A stretch of DNA of 27,257 bases, taken from positions 1-27,257 of the forward strand of contig AVPN01001169.1 in assembly GCA_000695325.1 (NCBI GenBank). Direction: 5' to 3'. Shown in pieces: positions 1 through 13,600 of this stretch (positions within the stretch are counted from its first letter, which is position 1; each line of letters opens with the position of its first letter). Source of the DNA: Pleurobrachia bachei. Taxonomy: Eukaryota > Ctenophora > Tentaculata > Cydippida > Pleurobrachiidae. A model generated the notes under the pieces. The model was not told where the DNA came from and ran no database searches. It was given only the letters and a program-made list of their open reading frames with translations. Both the position numbers and the translations under genes were made by a program.

Positions 1-63
1 ACCGGCCAAAACCCTTTCCCCCGAGCATCCCGGTAAATCGGGGTCCGACTATAGTTTTCTTAC

Positions 64-1651
64 CGGTTCATTAACAATGGGGACAAGCTGATACACAGTG
101 TGGTGAATGACGCCATTCTCCTGAGTTGCGAAATGATAGTAACCTCGGTGGGTAGATGCCATGAAATCTCTGATCTCTAGCGTAGCACTATCATCCCTGA
201 CACCTGCAGAGATTTGTCATTTGTCAGTTGTTGTCAGTTTGAATACTGAAGTCACTTCTTAATTTGCTAATTCTCACGATCCAAATTCTCAACTCGAGAA
301 CCCTACTACTATACCTGGTAGGGAGTCTGCGAAGACAGTCTGGCCTCCTCCCTGGGTGGTGGTGTAGAGCCATCTAGTTGACCTCCCTGACCCATTGTGA
401 AGGACAATACCAGCCCCTCTCAGCACATACTCCGTGTTCTGGGCAGCGAACATATCCACCCTGCTTACCGTGTACGATTCAATGGGGTTCCTGTCGTAAT
501 ACACCACGTAGGTACCTGGAGAGGGGGGGGGTGGTTGGGTTTGGGTGGAGAAGGGGGGTATCCCCTTCTCCAAGAAAGGAGCAATAGTTGTGGGTGGTAG
601 GTAGACTAAGGTATCAGTCATGTAAAATCAGATGCCCTACCTTCAGTTTGAATGGTAAGTCTATCAATGACAACAGCACCCTCAGCACCAGGTTTTACCT
701 CCCTGCTCTCGCCGGCCCTCTGGACCATCCAGGTGACGGGTTGTGATCGGGCTGAGCTGGTCAACACTACGCGGTACCCGGTGAGAGATAACACAGGGAC
801 ACTGTCCAGCGCTTCCTGTGTAGTGGGGTATTACAGATGTAGAGATGAGACGTATAAGCAATTTGAATTAGTTAACAGCAATACTGACCTTGATAACCTT
901 GACATCCCACGAGACCCATGACAATCCAGAAGAGGGGGACTTGGAAATGTAGAGTCGTTCATCGGAGTCCTGCAATGAAACGGAGGACTTACAGATTAAA
1001 ATTTCCTCGATTAGAAAAATCCTGAATCGTAGTCATTGCTTAGCACTAATTATCTGTTATCAATTAATCACCAACCTGTACACTAGAAATAACAAGAGAT
1101 CCTTGCTTCACGTATAATTTATCTGCACTCAGAACTCTCTCTAACACACCTCCTCTCTCCATATACCACTCTGTCTGCTGTCCCTCCTTCTCACCCAGCG
1201 TTACCATGGTTCCCCTGACAACGGTTACCATGCGCCGGTCCGTTACTGTTACTATGGTTACCACAAACTCGTCCACCGTTCCAGTACTGTCCGACACGTA
1301 GTATACGCCTGGAGGAGTGGGTGATATAGTGTCTTCATCAAACAATGCAATAGAGCGATCAGACGGTGTAGTAAACCATGACAGACAGGGAATGCCGGGG
1401 TATTGGATAAAGGGGTCGGTATAATCTGAGTTATACCTGAGTTACGAGGTGTAACCTTGTTGATAATGTACCTGAGTTGCGAGGTGTAACTTTGTTGATA
1501 ATGGCCTGATTACCATACACCTTGAGATCATCACTGAGTGCTGAAACCACCCCAGTAGTAGGATCTCTCAGGTACCAGTGAAGTGGAGGGTTTAGTGCAG
1601 TTGTCATGGTAACTGTAGCTTCCTCTAACACATACAACTCAAACTGGGATC
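64..1651 (-). CDS. Ig-like gene, exons 70-75 (modules 39-42)
   Basis: The exons are 1472-1651, 1076-1308, 889-969, 641-815, 315-515 and 64-203. Core tryptophans are in LHWYLRDP, TEWYMERGG, VTWMVQRAG and TRWLYTTTQ, with turns GVYYVSD, GTYVVYY and RGYYHFA. The first exon opens in phase 1 (G|SQFELYVLEE), matching the phase-1 end of 6796-6904 on the far side of the GPCR gene. The last exon ends in phase 0 at GAACCG|GTAAGA, so the gene continues to the left of the window. Positions 1-63 are read as intron. Confidence 0.78.
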
Positions 1652-4600
1652 CTGAAAATATATTGTTTTAATGGAGTGAACCGGAGTCCGGATTAAAGAG
1701 CTCAACGTATGTTTCTTAGAAATAGACGTCATATTGTACATAAAATCCGAGAAATCATGCTCTCAGGGTGCAAATACAGCGTGTGAATTTCTCTAGTACA
1801 GTTTTCATTTTAACGCAGCATTTGTTTGAATAAATTCATGTCATATTTATATTCTCGTTATGTTTCAAACCCCGTCGAGATGGTGTGAGCAATTAAATAG
1901 ATTTAACGTGCTGTGAGACTGTTAGAGAAGAAAAAGAGATCTTTGTCATGTCCCCCTATTTATACAGAGCGCATGCTCTGCCTCTTTGTGAAGACTACAG
2001 CCACAACTTTAAAGATGGCCATGCGTTGTTGCAAAGCTCATATTTAGTTAAAGATTCAAACTTTTAGTGTTGTCCGCGGAAACTAGAAAACACATGATCC
2101 AATTTGATGGGAGTTCTATACTTGAAGCCTGTTTTCCTGTTTCATAAACAGTAATCTAGTTGCTAAATTAACATCAAACTATCACGTAGGATGAAATGGC
2201 TATCATTCCTTTGTTGTGTTCTATTCCAAGGTAATGATTATGTCCCTTATATAGTGCTACGTAACAGTATCTGTATAACATTTCTATTAATATATCAGTC
2301 AATAGAACTGCACTATGATCTGTTACAGGTTGCAAGTGTTCTTTGAAGCTAGTCGATGAACGTTCCAGGAGTCGAGGTTATGGAGTCCTAACATACACAG
2401 ATACCCAGGTAGGTTATATTTACCTTGTTTGACCCTCTCTCTCCGCGGAGGATGGTTAGAACATGGTAGAAAGCAAAGTAAAAAAGGAAAACAGGCCAGC
2501 TAGGATAAATCCAGTGTCGTACATTTAGTTGAGTCATCTCATAATATCTCCCCTTGTAACAGAGTGGCACTAGAGGTCTGGTGGTTGAAGAAGGGTTTAC
2601 AGTGAGGCATGCTATGGCTGTGTGTCGTTCTCTCAACTACACATCACTTAACACGTGGTATACCGGGGAATACCCTCCTCTCTTCAAAGAGCGATTCAAG
2701 GTACCATGGGAGCTGCAGTAAAGTAGACACATGACAGAAGCAAACAGGGTCATTGATAAATGATTGTTAGTTGATTCAATCTCAATATAACCGCAATTCA
2801 GGGACGATTCAAGGTGTCTAGTAGGATACAGAATGACACCCAGTTGAACTTTAAACCTGTCAATGGGATGTACACGTATGTCACCTATGTGGTCTGCAAC
2901 CCTTTTCCACAAGGTAGTGAACCGACTGAGTGAGCAGTGAGTGCATTAACTGTCAACTGAGTTTGTCGCATGTATATGTTGTTCACAAAATTACAAATAG
3001 TATTCTTTTCTCTGCAGATGCGTGTGAGTTGAGGATAAGGAATGGTTTCCAGAAGTCCGTCTGTGGTCGTATGTTTGGTAAAACTCTGTACAAGTGTCTG
3101 GGGAGTGACCAGGTTTATGTTATAATTGATGAGCACCACCCTCAACCGGGGGAGGTGTCTTCAAGGTGCAACAATGATCCAGCCTTTTATCAGGTACAAC
3201 AATTATTTGCAGGCACAGACCAATTGAATTGGATGGATTTGTTGAGTGTAATGCTTCAAAACATACGTCTATTGTACAGTAATTTACTGAACGAGATTTA
3301 AATTCCAGGCGTGCGGGTTGACGGATGTGATATCCCCCACCGGTCCAGTCTGCGGCCAGGTGATTTGTGATACAACCCACCCCTACCTGCTGACTCAGAA
3401 GATGGCGTGCGGTGAAGAATCTTGTGGATTTAGACCCTGTGGATTACAAAATGCGGTAAAAAAGAAAAATTCGATTATCATAGAAACACCACTGCGCAAG
3501 TTCAAGTTGCAACTGATAAGTTGTACACTGGTGTAACCTTAATCTTTTTAGATTGATCCGAGGGTTTCATGTCCCAACCTGGACTTCTCTGCATGCAGTG
3601 CTGCAGTTGGACCCAAAGTATCCAGCAATACAGTCTATGATGATCGCTGCGATGGCAACTGTGACCACTACTCCTGTGAAGATGAGTCAGAGTGTGATGG
3701 CGTGGTGTACGGTATTAGATGCACGGTAAGTAGAGTGGTAGATTATTATAGCGCACAGGTGTCACCGGCAAATATTTGTGTCGTTGGCAAATCCAACAAT
3801 CCCTCTAAAGATATAACCGTGTTGAATGTACCCTTCCTCTCCTCTCCAGAAGTATGGTCAGCCGAACAAGTACATCCAGCCCTCGTTCCTGTGTGATAGT
3901 TACCCTAACTGTGATGCTGGTGAAGATGAAGATAGGGATATGTGTACCAACACTACCTACCTTCATTGTACCAGGAGTGTTCAGGAGTTCCGGAGAGCTA
4001 ACATGCCGGTTATTAATCGATGTAGCGCCCCATTTAGTGATGGGATCTACAAGCCACTGTGCCTCAACTCCATGGACCAAACCAATTGTTCAGGTATAGT
4101 TGCCATGGTGACAAATATTACATGTTGTCAAGGAGACTATTATTTCATTTAACTAAAACCTTAACAGGTTCAGAGGCTGCTGGGTTGACCTGTAAGATTG
4201 ATGGATACTGGAGTACTGTCTCTAAGACCGTCCTTTGTATTCTCCCACACTCTCCACTGTGTGACAATGGCATGGACCAGGAATGTACCTGGCTATCTAC
4301 CTCCTGCTTCCTTCACAAGCACCTCATATGTGATGGTATCTCACACTGCGAGGACGGGTCTGATGAGCAGTGTCCCCTTCTCACTAACTCTACCTGCCAG
4401 AGGTTTACAATGTCCCCTCTCCCCATCCCTATCCCCTGGCTACTAGATGGGGTAACGGACTGTATCTCCGGTCTAGATGAGCTGCAGGGTGTGTGGCCAG
4501 TGTGTGGTGTAGGTGGAAGGAAGAGGTTCGTGGTAGATAACTCCACGTGCAGTGAGGTATACTATTGCCCAGGGAGGGCAGCATTTCTGGAACTGAGCCA

Positions 4601-7600
4601 GTTGTGTGATGGAGTCGAGGAGTGCGGGGAAGAGGTGGGGGTGTGTAAAGAGAGTCTCAACCAGGTAAAGGTGTTCTCACAGCCAGTGAAAAGTAATGGT
4701 GACAGCATCTATCTGTCTCACTGTCTGCCAGGACTAAAAGGTATTCTTACATCTGACTGTGTAGCGCTGGCAGTACCAAAGAGGGAGGGACTATTAGAAA
4801 AGGGTATTGTTAACACCCTACATATCACCCCCACTAACTGTAACTTCCTTTACGGTGAGGCCTATGTGAGGGTTAGCTGTTCTAACATGTGTCTGGACCC
4901 AACAACACCCTGCCCCATTACCCGCCGTCTGGAGTATGATTCGTGTACCCAGCAGTACCCTGATAGGACCTACACCCTGGCAGATAACTCCTACCTCACC
5001 TTCCTCCTTCCAGGGGATGAGGTGTTCCGGTGTGCCAATAACCGGTGTGTAGCCCTCTCTGCAGTGTGCAACCTGGCAGATGAATGTGGGGATGGGAGTG
5101 ATGAGAGGGAATGCAGGAACAACTTCCAGTGCAGGGATACATCCAAATACATCCCCCTCTCCCAGGTATGTGATGGGGCTCCTGATTGTGTGGATCTCTC
5201 TGATGAATGTAATGAACAATGCAGTGTGGAGGTGTTATTTAGCTTACCATATTTGGTAGTGTGCTGCGTCCTTGGTTTCCTAGCAACCACCCTCAATATC
5301 GGGGTACTAGTGTCACTGGTAGTGACCCTCTATAAAGAGGGTGCTAAAAAGAAGGTCCAACTCTACAACCGACTGCTGATACTTCTCATCTCATGTGGGG
5401 ACCTCCTAACTGGCTGCTATCTCTCCTCCATCGCCATCACCCACCTCATATACACTGACACCTATTGTACCCACCGCTACACCTGGCTAACTTCCAGATA
5501 CTGTGCAACACTGGGGGTGGTCAGCACTATAGGGACCCAGATATCGGTCCATGCCATGGCTATACTGGGGGTAACAAGACTTGTTGCGGTGAAGAACTCT
5601 CTGAGGGACTGGAGGAACTGTGAGACAGTGAAGAAGACAGCACTGGTGAAGATTGGGTTAGTGTTGCTGGGGGTGGTAGTGGTATGTGTTAGTTTTGCTA
5701 TTGTCCCCCTCATTCCATCTCTAAGAGATGTGTTTGTTAACGGGATGGTGTATCCCCCATACCTTCGCCTCTTCGCTGGAACTGTAGACAAGATGACCCA
5801 TTGGAGGGTGTTTAGAGCCTATTATGGATATCTCTCCTCAATCACGTTGTCATGGAAACAAGTAGAGTCCCTTGTCAGCGAGATGTTCAGTAGAGACTAC
5901 CAAGATGTCTCCCAGTCCATGGTTCACTTCTATGGTAACAGCGAGGTGTGCTTGTTCAAGTTCTTTGTCTCAAGATCGGACCCCCAGCGGTACTACACGT
6001 GGGTGCTAATTGGTGCTGACTGTATCTGCTTCCTCACTACCACAGTGTGCTACATGATAATCAACTGCAGGACACAACTAGCTACCAGGACTCTGGCTCA
6101 GAACATGAACGCTGTGAGAGACAGGAACCGGAAACTACAAAACAAAGTGTTGGTGATTGTACTAACGAACCAGGTGGTCTGGTTACCCTTTGTGCTGCTG
6201 TGCAGCCTTCACACCGCTGGGGTGGTAAATGGAGGGAGGTGGTACGTGTTTATATCCATCTGTATCCTACCCCTCAATTCAGTGATCAACCCCTGTTTGT
6301 ACAACACTGAACTATTTGAGAAGGTCATGGGGAAGATGTTATCATGGTACACTGTTCCTGATTTCCAGTTGCTGGGGAGAATCAAAGTTTGGACAAGCTC
6401 CAGGAAAGATATTATTGGTGCTGCTGACATTGAGCTGGGCCCAATTACTGTAGGGACTGGATTGGTAGCTCAAGTTGTTCCCACATGTTCAGGAGTTGAT
6501 TTAGACATTCAAGATGAGAGTCTAGCCCCAGTTGTAGCATGCCAAGAAGAAATACTGGCTCCAATTACACCTCGGAAACGGGCAGGAAGTTTACCGGTCA
6601 CACGAGTGGAACTAATGACTATAGAACCAAGTACAAATGGGCTGATACTGAGAAAAGGGACGACCGTGGAACAGTGTCAACTGAGTGATGAAGAAACTGT
6701 TGGCAGAAGAAGACATTCAGTTAATTAAACTTGCGTTTGGAAGTGTAGGGGTGAACACTTCCCCAATATTTCAAGTTAATTTGAATGTTACATACCTTTA
6801 ATTTTCTCCAGTAAGAGTTCATAAATGAAGTGTTGAGTTATAAAATCCTCTGAGATGGTTGCTTGATAATATCCCTGATCCGATATACTAAACTTTTCTA
6901 TCACCTGCAAAGATCAGGATTAGTTGGTTCGGTGAGCTGGGAGATTGTACCTCGTGTGGTGAAATAATATTACAATTTCAAGTGGTTTAACTTACTAGGC
7001 TGTCCCCTGTTGCAGGTAGCTCGTTGGTAATGCCCACACCGCTCTCTGGGTTGCCATGATACTGCCATGTTACACCACCACCTCACCGGTAATGTGATAC
7101 CAAACGTAGCACCAGACCTGATAGGATGTGAAACTATTAGCATGTCCCAGTATTCCAAACCCATATTCTAAGTCACTTAAGGTCGAAGGAGGGCGGGGTT
7201 GCCGGGGGTTATCGGGGAGGGTGGGACTATTTTTAGATATTTCGTATGTGGTTTGAATGCACTTTTTCGAATCGCAAAAAAACACTTTCAAACCAGCTAT
7301 TAACAAATACAATAGATTTTAAAGAGCTTTACCCCCACCCAGCACCCCCTCTTTTACGCTGAGGAGAATAAAAGAATAAAAAGCTGTAGCTCGATTTTAA
7401 TCCCGAGCTGCGAGGCTGCTATCATTACCTTATGTAGTAGACAACCTTGGCGACCATAGGAAGGACATTTAGTTTGTAGTATCTCCATGATCTATCTGTC
7501 ACACGCACAGCGTATACACCTAGAGATGGGGTGTTTGTTTGAGGACTGGGTTATATGCTATTTCTTCTTCTGCTTCCTTCTGCTTAAAAGCAGGGAACGA

Positions 7601-10600
7601 TCGCTTGGAGACAATTGACTAAAATTCCCCATCAATTACCTTGGTCCTGTTCCTGTATGTTTTTCAGTGTTAGTTGGGTCTGGGTTACAACAGTGTTATA
7701 GGTGTCTCTCATCTCTCTAAACACTCCATCCACCACACGATACCAAACCACTTCACCTGTCTATGGGTGGAATATAGTGGAATAATATAATGACTCATTT
7801 TGATGAAAGGAAAACAACCAAATTGCTTACTTCCATGACACATTGCCAGCCCTGCCTGAACAACTTGTCTGATTTGGCACCCTGGTCAGCCCTACAGGGC
7901 CCTGCCTGAACACATAGTTCTCCTATTACCTCGGCAGGGATGGCAAGTTTGGCGGTTTGCCCGGTGAAAGTGTTGACTGCTATGTAGGACTCCTTCCTGG
8001 GTAGGGGCACCCCAACCACAGTATATCGTCCATAGTAACCACCCTCCCGGGATGATAAACTATACACACCTGTAAATAAGGATCATTGTCATGCAATGGG
8101 GTGGGAGGTGGGAGTTGAGGCGAACCGAATAATCGATTGAATAGCAATATAAACTATGTCAATCTAGGTGATATCAATCAGTGCAGTGCACGTACCCTCA
8201 TTGACAGTTGACAGTTCCTCGATGACATAACTCTGTCCCACGGGGCCAGCTCGGACCACCCCATCCCTAACCAAATACCACTGCCCAGCAATGGGGACCG
8301 TATCAGGTTGTTTCAACTCTACCCTGGCACCATACAGAGCATACACCACCCTCTCTTCAGAAACATGGGGACAGAGCCTCAAATTGTAGACAGTGTGAGA
8401 GTTTGTAGTATCAAATGTAGCCCTGTAATACCCCACGTGAGATGCTGAAAAGGCCCTGATAATCAGGGTCTGGGAATCTGGTAGGAGGTAGTCAGGGGAT
8501 TCTCCTATCAGGGTGGTCCCTGTCTGTCCAAGATAGGTCCAGGTTACCGGGGTATCTGTTACTAGTGCAAACTTGGATCCTTCCTCGATTAGATAGGTCG
8601 TGTACTTGACTGAAAAGGGAAGAGTATATTGTATGGGGTGGTAGTTTTCCGATAATAAAATGGGGTTTTAAAGTTGCTGAAGTTGGTAAGGAATTAAGTA
8701 AATTCAACATATTTTCTAAGCAGCCTTATATTATTATTACCCGGTTCATCGATGACCTCCAGATTCCAAGACACCCACCGGCGTGTCTCATCCCTAACAA
8801 CATACTGTCCAGTGTGCCACTTCTCCGCCCTCTCTATCACCATCCCATCACTATAGAATGAGAAGGAGGGGGAGGTAGAGTCGATAGAGCGCAGCATACC
8901 ACTATCCAGCTGGAACCTGCAGAGAGATGATGTCGAGGTGAGAACATATCTAGTGAGAATTTAGACATTTTTCAAGAGAATATCCGTGTCTGGTGTGGAC
9001 ATATTCAGTTTGTAGGTAAAACTGTATGTTGTTGGGGGTGCTAACTAACCAGTTGACACTGCCGTATAGCTGGGAGGGAGAGGTAAGTGTGACGGTGGAG
9101 CCCACAAGGACAGTTACCCGAACCACCTCCATTCCATCAGGTATACCTCTAACATTGTACTTGAACCCGTACCCGATATTGTCAACAGCTAGATATGAAC
9201 CTGGGGAAGTGGGGGTTATTAGGACCATTGTGATGGGAATGGTGCGGTCAGCAGATGGGGAATGGGGAGAAACCAGAAGAGAATTGCTTACCTTCAAGGC
9301 TAATTTCCAGTGATCGAATTGTAAGAATTCCATTCGTGACGTCATAATTAGGATCATCTGCCCTCACCAATCCAGTCAATTGGTCCTGCAACACACAATG
9401 TGTAAAGGGGCCTGCTAAATGGCTGGTTATCAGGTTATCTTGCAAAGAAAGATGTGTTACCTGTAGTCGCTTTGTCCATTGTACGGTTGAAGCTGCGTTA
9501 CCAGGTTGTAGAGTTACAGTTGTCCCTCTAATAGCCCATACATCCTCCTCTTGCACCACACCCACCAAACTCTCAATCTTTACATACTTCTCACCGCTTC
9601 TACCATCCGTATACTTGTAGAAGCCTAAAGGAGCATGGAATATTTTATGAAGGAGTACTTTTGTGGCAGGTTGTTTTATGAAGGAGTAGTTTTGAGGTAG
9701 AAAAAGTATTTTCTTACCTTTCAGTTCGTCCCTGAAGTTGACGATAACAAACAGCTTCCCATTTTCCAGGATTCTGAAGTCCTTGTTATTTGCGGAAATG
9801 GGAGTAAGGGGTGATGCTCTAAACCATGAGACCTTTCCTCCACCAGGTACAGTAATTACATAATTGGATGCTAATTGGATGTAATGGATCTCGTATGAGG
9901 CAGGTTCCTCTCGAACATTAACTTTCCATGTAAACCAGGTCTGACCATTGGAACCTGAGAAGAAGTGATATTTAGTGCGGAGTTTGGAAAAGAAATGAAC
10001 TACGAAATGCAACAAATACCCTAATTTAATCTACTAAAAACATACGACTCACCGTAGTAGACTGCCTCATGATTGTACCCAATGTTGGGTATAACAAGCT
10101 GCTGAGAGTTGTAGGAAACATCATCCGGGGGAGGGTAGAGGATTCCTTCCCTGGCTACATACCAAACCAGCTGGTAGGTGCCAACACTGTCGGGAGAGAG
10201 GGAAATAGAGGGAGGGGAGGGTACTGAAGACAACAACGTACTGACATCATGACGTCATGTTACCTTGGTGAGAGAGGTACGTCACTACCAAGGAGGGCTG
10301 TTATGGTGACGGAATTAGAACCAGCCGGTATTTCCACCACAGTAACCCTGTAAATTGTAACTGACCCGGAACCGTCAACAGTGTAGTAGTTGCCTACGAA
10401 GGGTCGGGGGGTTTTATGTCACTCTTCTTTCTAAAAGGTGTAGGAATAATTCATTACGGCTAGTTGTCTATCACTCACCCTGCAAAGTCCGATCAATGCG
10501 AGTTAGAGTAAGAGCATCATTGGTTACCCGGTACATCTGGTCAGATGTAATGGGTCGTGCGTAGTGGCTACCACCACTGTTAGTGTACCAGCTGGGTTCT

Positions 10601-13600
10601 CCCCTTAATACAACCTCACTTCCACTGATAGCCATCACTGGTACTTCCCGAACTGAGGGTGTGGATGTGTGACATTAGGTATTAGCAGATTGTAAAGCAG
10701 TAAATTTGGAAATGTGTAGGATAGGATAGTTACCAGAAGTAGCAGGTAGGAGATTATAAAACTGGTCCACAGCCCCACCACCTCTCTCAACCACCGCTTT
10801 GTAGTACCCTTTCGTGTCCTGGGTAAACTTCCCTATTACAAGACTGGATTGGTAGACTGTATAGACACTGTTAGAGATCAGCTGATTTCTATCTGATTCC
10901 TCCATATAGTACCACCGGATACTGGTGGAGCCAGCAATGTCAATACCAAAGGAAATACCTGAAAAACACAGATGATGTGATCCTGGTGTGATACGAAGAA
11001 CGACTTTGTTCAATAAATTGTTTGATAAAGGAGTACAACTGACCAATAGGAATGTAGATAGTGGTAACTCCGTCTGTTGGAATGCGGTTAACTGTCACTT
11101 GGTATCCGACCCACCCAGAACTTGTCCTTCCAGCGTATAGACCTAAATAAAGTTATTACTAATTACCAATCCTTTAGAAAGAGTTCAGCTATCCTGATTT
11201 AAGGTAATGCGACCAGAAAATCTCCTGATCTGAGTTAGCAACTCGTACCTTGATCACTAAGTAGTACAGCAGGGAAAACAAGCCCATTTGTAGAGGTTCC
11301 CTGTTTGAGGTCTAGTTGAAGAGAGGTAGGATTCTCAACAAACCACTCTTCTACCCTACCGTCCCCAAACTGCACATAGGTACCTGTGTGGATCAGTTGG
11401 TTTTATGAAAGAGCAATGTCACTGCCCAATTTTGGTCGCCTAGCAACGTTTCAGTTACAAAATCGGGTGGAAATGTGATTGAAACTTGGTGAAAATGATG
11501 TTTTTATTAAGAGTAAGGCAGGGGTCATGATATTGTTTCAATTTTCACACGATCTCACGCACGTAAGTCACACACACACACACACACACACATAGCTTGT
11601 CCTATTTATTACTTTGTAGACTAGCTACAATCTCGGCCCATAGCTTCCCATACCTCTCATTTATCATACACACACACCCACTGAATCACACAATTTGTCC
11701 CTATTATCACAACAGAATTGAATCACACAATTATTGTCTTTGTTTGGTTATGAATCACACACTTCACTTGAAAGACACTATGAAATACTATCGGCCAGAA
11801 CTAATCAGACATTTATTCTGTCTGGTAGTCTGACGAATTCGTGGAAGTCCTACACACCATACCATCGCCTCTCAATCATCTCACATGTCTCTCTACCATC
11901 CCACATGTCCTAATTTCCTAGTTTAATTTCCACATCAACAACCAATTAATTTGCAGCTCTCACGATCTCACCGCGGCACACGTCGCTTCTTTCTTTTTCT
12001 CCCGTTCCACGTGTGATACAAATCTAACATATCACCTTCAAGAGCGTTAATGTTCTCAACCCGTTCCAGGTACACCACCCTGACATCTGTAATGTGAATC
12101 CGCCCATAGCTGCTGACTGCATAGTATCGACCTGGGATTAACAACAATTGTATAGAATATAATATAGAGTTATTGGAACTCAATCAGGGGTGGGACAGCC
12201 CCTGAAGTTAACAGTTAACAAATTGTTAGTTACCTTGTGAGTAGTTATCGACACTAGGAACGGTATAGGAAGTTGCCCTTTGTCCGGGAAGGAGGGTGTA
12301 AAGACCATCCTGTCCCAAATGATACCATCGCTCTACAGAGTCTAGTCTGCTCTGGATTTTGAGTTGCCGGCCACTGATCACAAACACTGTATCCAGGACA
12401 ACTGAAGTGGTGGGAGATTTAGGAGGGGGAATTAGGACGAATTAGAGTTTGGGAACTAGTGAAAGAATTTAGTGGAGGAGTTTAGCAGAGGTACGGTTAG
12501 AATTTGTCATTCGACGGACTGTATGATCTGTACGTACCATCAGTGGTGAGTCGAAGATCGAAAAAGACAGTTTCACCGCCAGTAACGGCCTTGTAAATGG
12601 CTTCCTTTTGAGTGGAGAACTCTCTAATAACTAGTCGGTTAGCTCCTAGTTGATAGTCAGCATTGTTTGTTAGTTCTGTATTGGGCACCCTCCACCAGGT
12701 CCTTACTACACCTCTCTTCACGTCCAGTGCCACGTCCACCCCTCCAGGTATATAGACCAGCAGGGAACTCTCTGAAAGAGGGGGGGGGAGGGGGGTGAGA
12801 GAATATGGGACAAAGGATCAAAAGGGGCTAGATAGGATACTATGATTCATGATTTGCCCTCAAATTACTGGTGTTTTCTAACCTGGTTTGTCTGATACAG
12901 ATAGCTGCCAGGCAAACCACCTGTCACCGTTCTTTCCAAGGTACAGGCCCTGGTGGGACATGCTAACTGATTCTATAACGAACTGCCCCGTCGAGCCCTG
13001 GGGGAGGGGTAGTAGTTACGGAAGAGTAGTTCCCTGGTTTAGTTGTGAGTATAGTTGTGATTTTGGAAGATAGCAGCATGTAAACTGCACGCATTTGTCA
13101 GTTATTTAGTCAGGATCCTTGCCTAATTACCTTCAAGGTCTGTAGTATGCCTCTCTCAACCTTGTACCACTCTGATACAGCCCCGTTCCTCAACACAACC
13201 CTCTCTCCAACCAGTACCTGCATTATTGAAGTGTTATTACCAAGAACAGTAAGTTGTTTTATAACCATGGAATATAATGCTTTTGATTGATATTTAGTTA
13301 ACTATTTATAATGCTCACCTGGATTGTCTCAATTATAGTTGGCATGACAACCCTCCGAACATTAAATGTTTCTGTACTTCCCGTGTTTGCGTTGACGTAG
13401 TGGTATGTACCTAGGAAAGGAGGAATCAGCAAATCAGATAGAAGGCGCAACAACTTGCATCAAAATAAGCCATATCCATACCTTCGTTTTCGTAGCTAAG
13501 TTTCCGTATGATTAATCCATTATTGACAACATCCACCCCGGATAATACAAGAGGTTGGGTTGTCCCTGCACTTCCCCGATAATACCACTGGTCTGAACTG

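Noticed and set aside
1-48. A further Ig-like exon (SDPDLPGCSGERVLAG) at the left edge
   Set aside because: It would leave an intron of only 15 bp before exon 64-203, which is too short to splice. Read as intron.
2388-3380. Overlapping minus-strand open frames within the GPCR introns and exons
   Set aside because: They have no domain pattern and lie opposite well-supported GPCR exons. No Ig motif is present.
7062-7086. A micro-intron in exon 6996-7117 to explain the frame switch
   Set aside because: It would be about 25 bp and would remove the core Trp. An indel is the simpler reading.
7820-7929. Coding extension of exon 7930-8069 (ELCVQAGPCRADQG...)
   Set aside because: The extension has no module pattern and rests on a short internal duplication of CCCTGCCTGAACA. 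The GAG|GTAATAGG donor joins in phase to TGEVVWYRV.
11972-12035. Donor CCGCG|GTGAGA as the normal end of exon 12036-12131
   Set aside because: It ends in phase 2 and would put the next exon in a frame with a stop. The earlier GAAG|GTGATATG donor gives a clean module.
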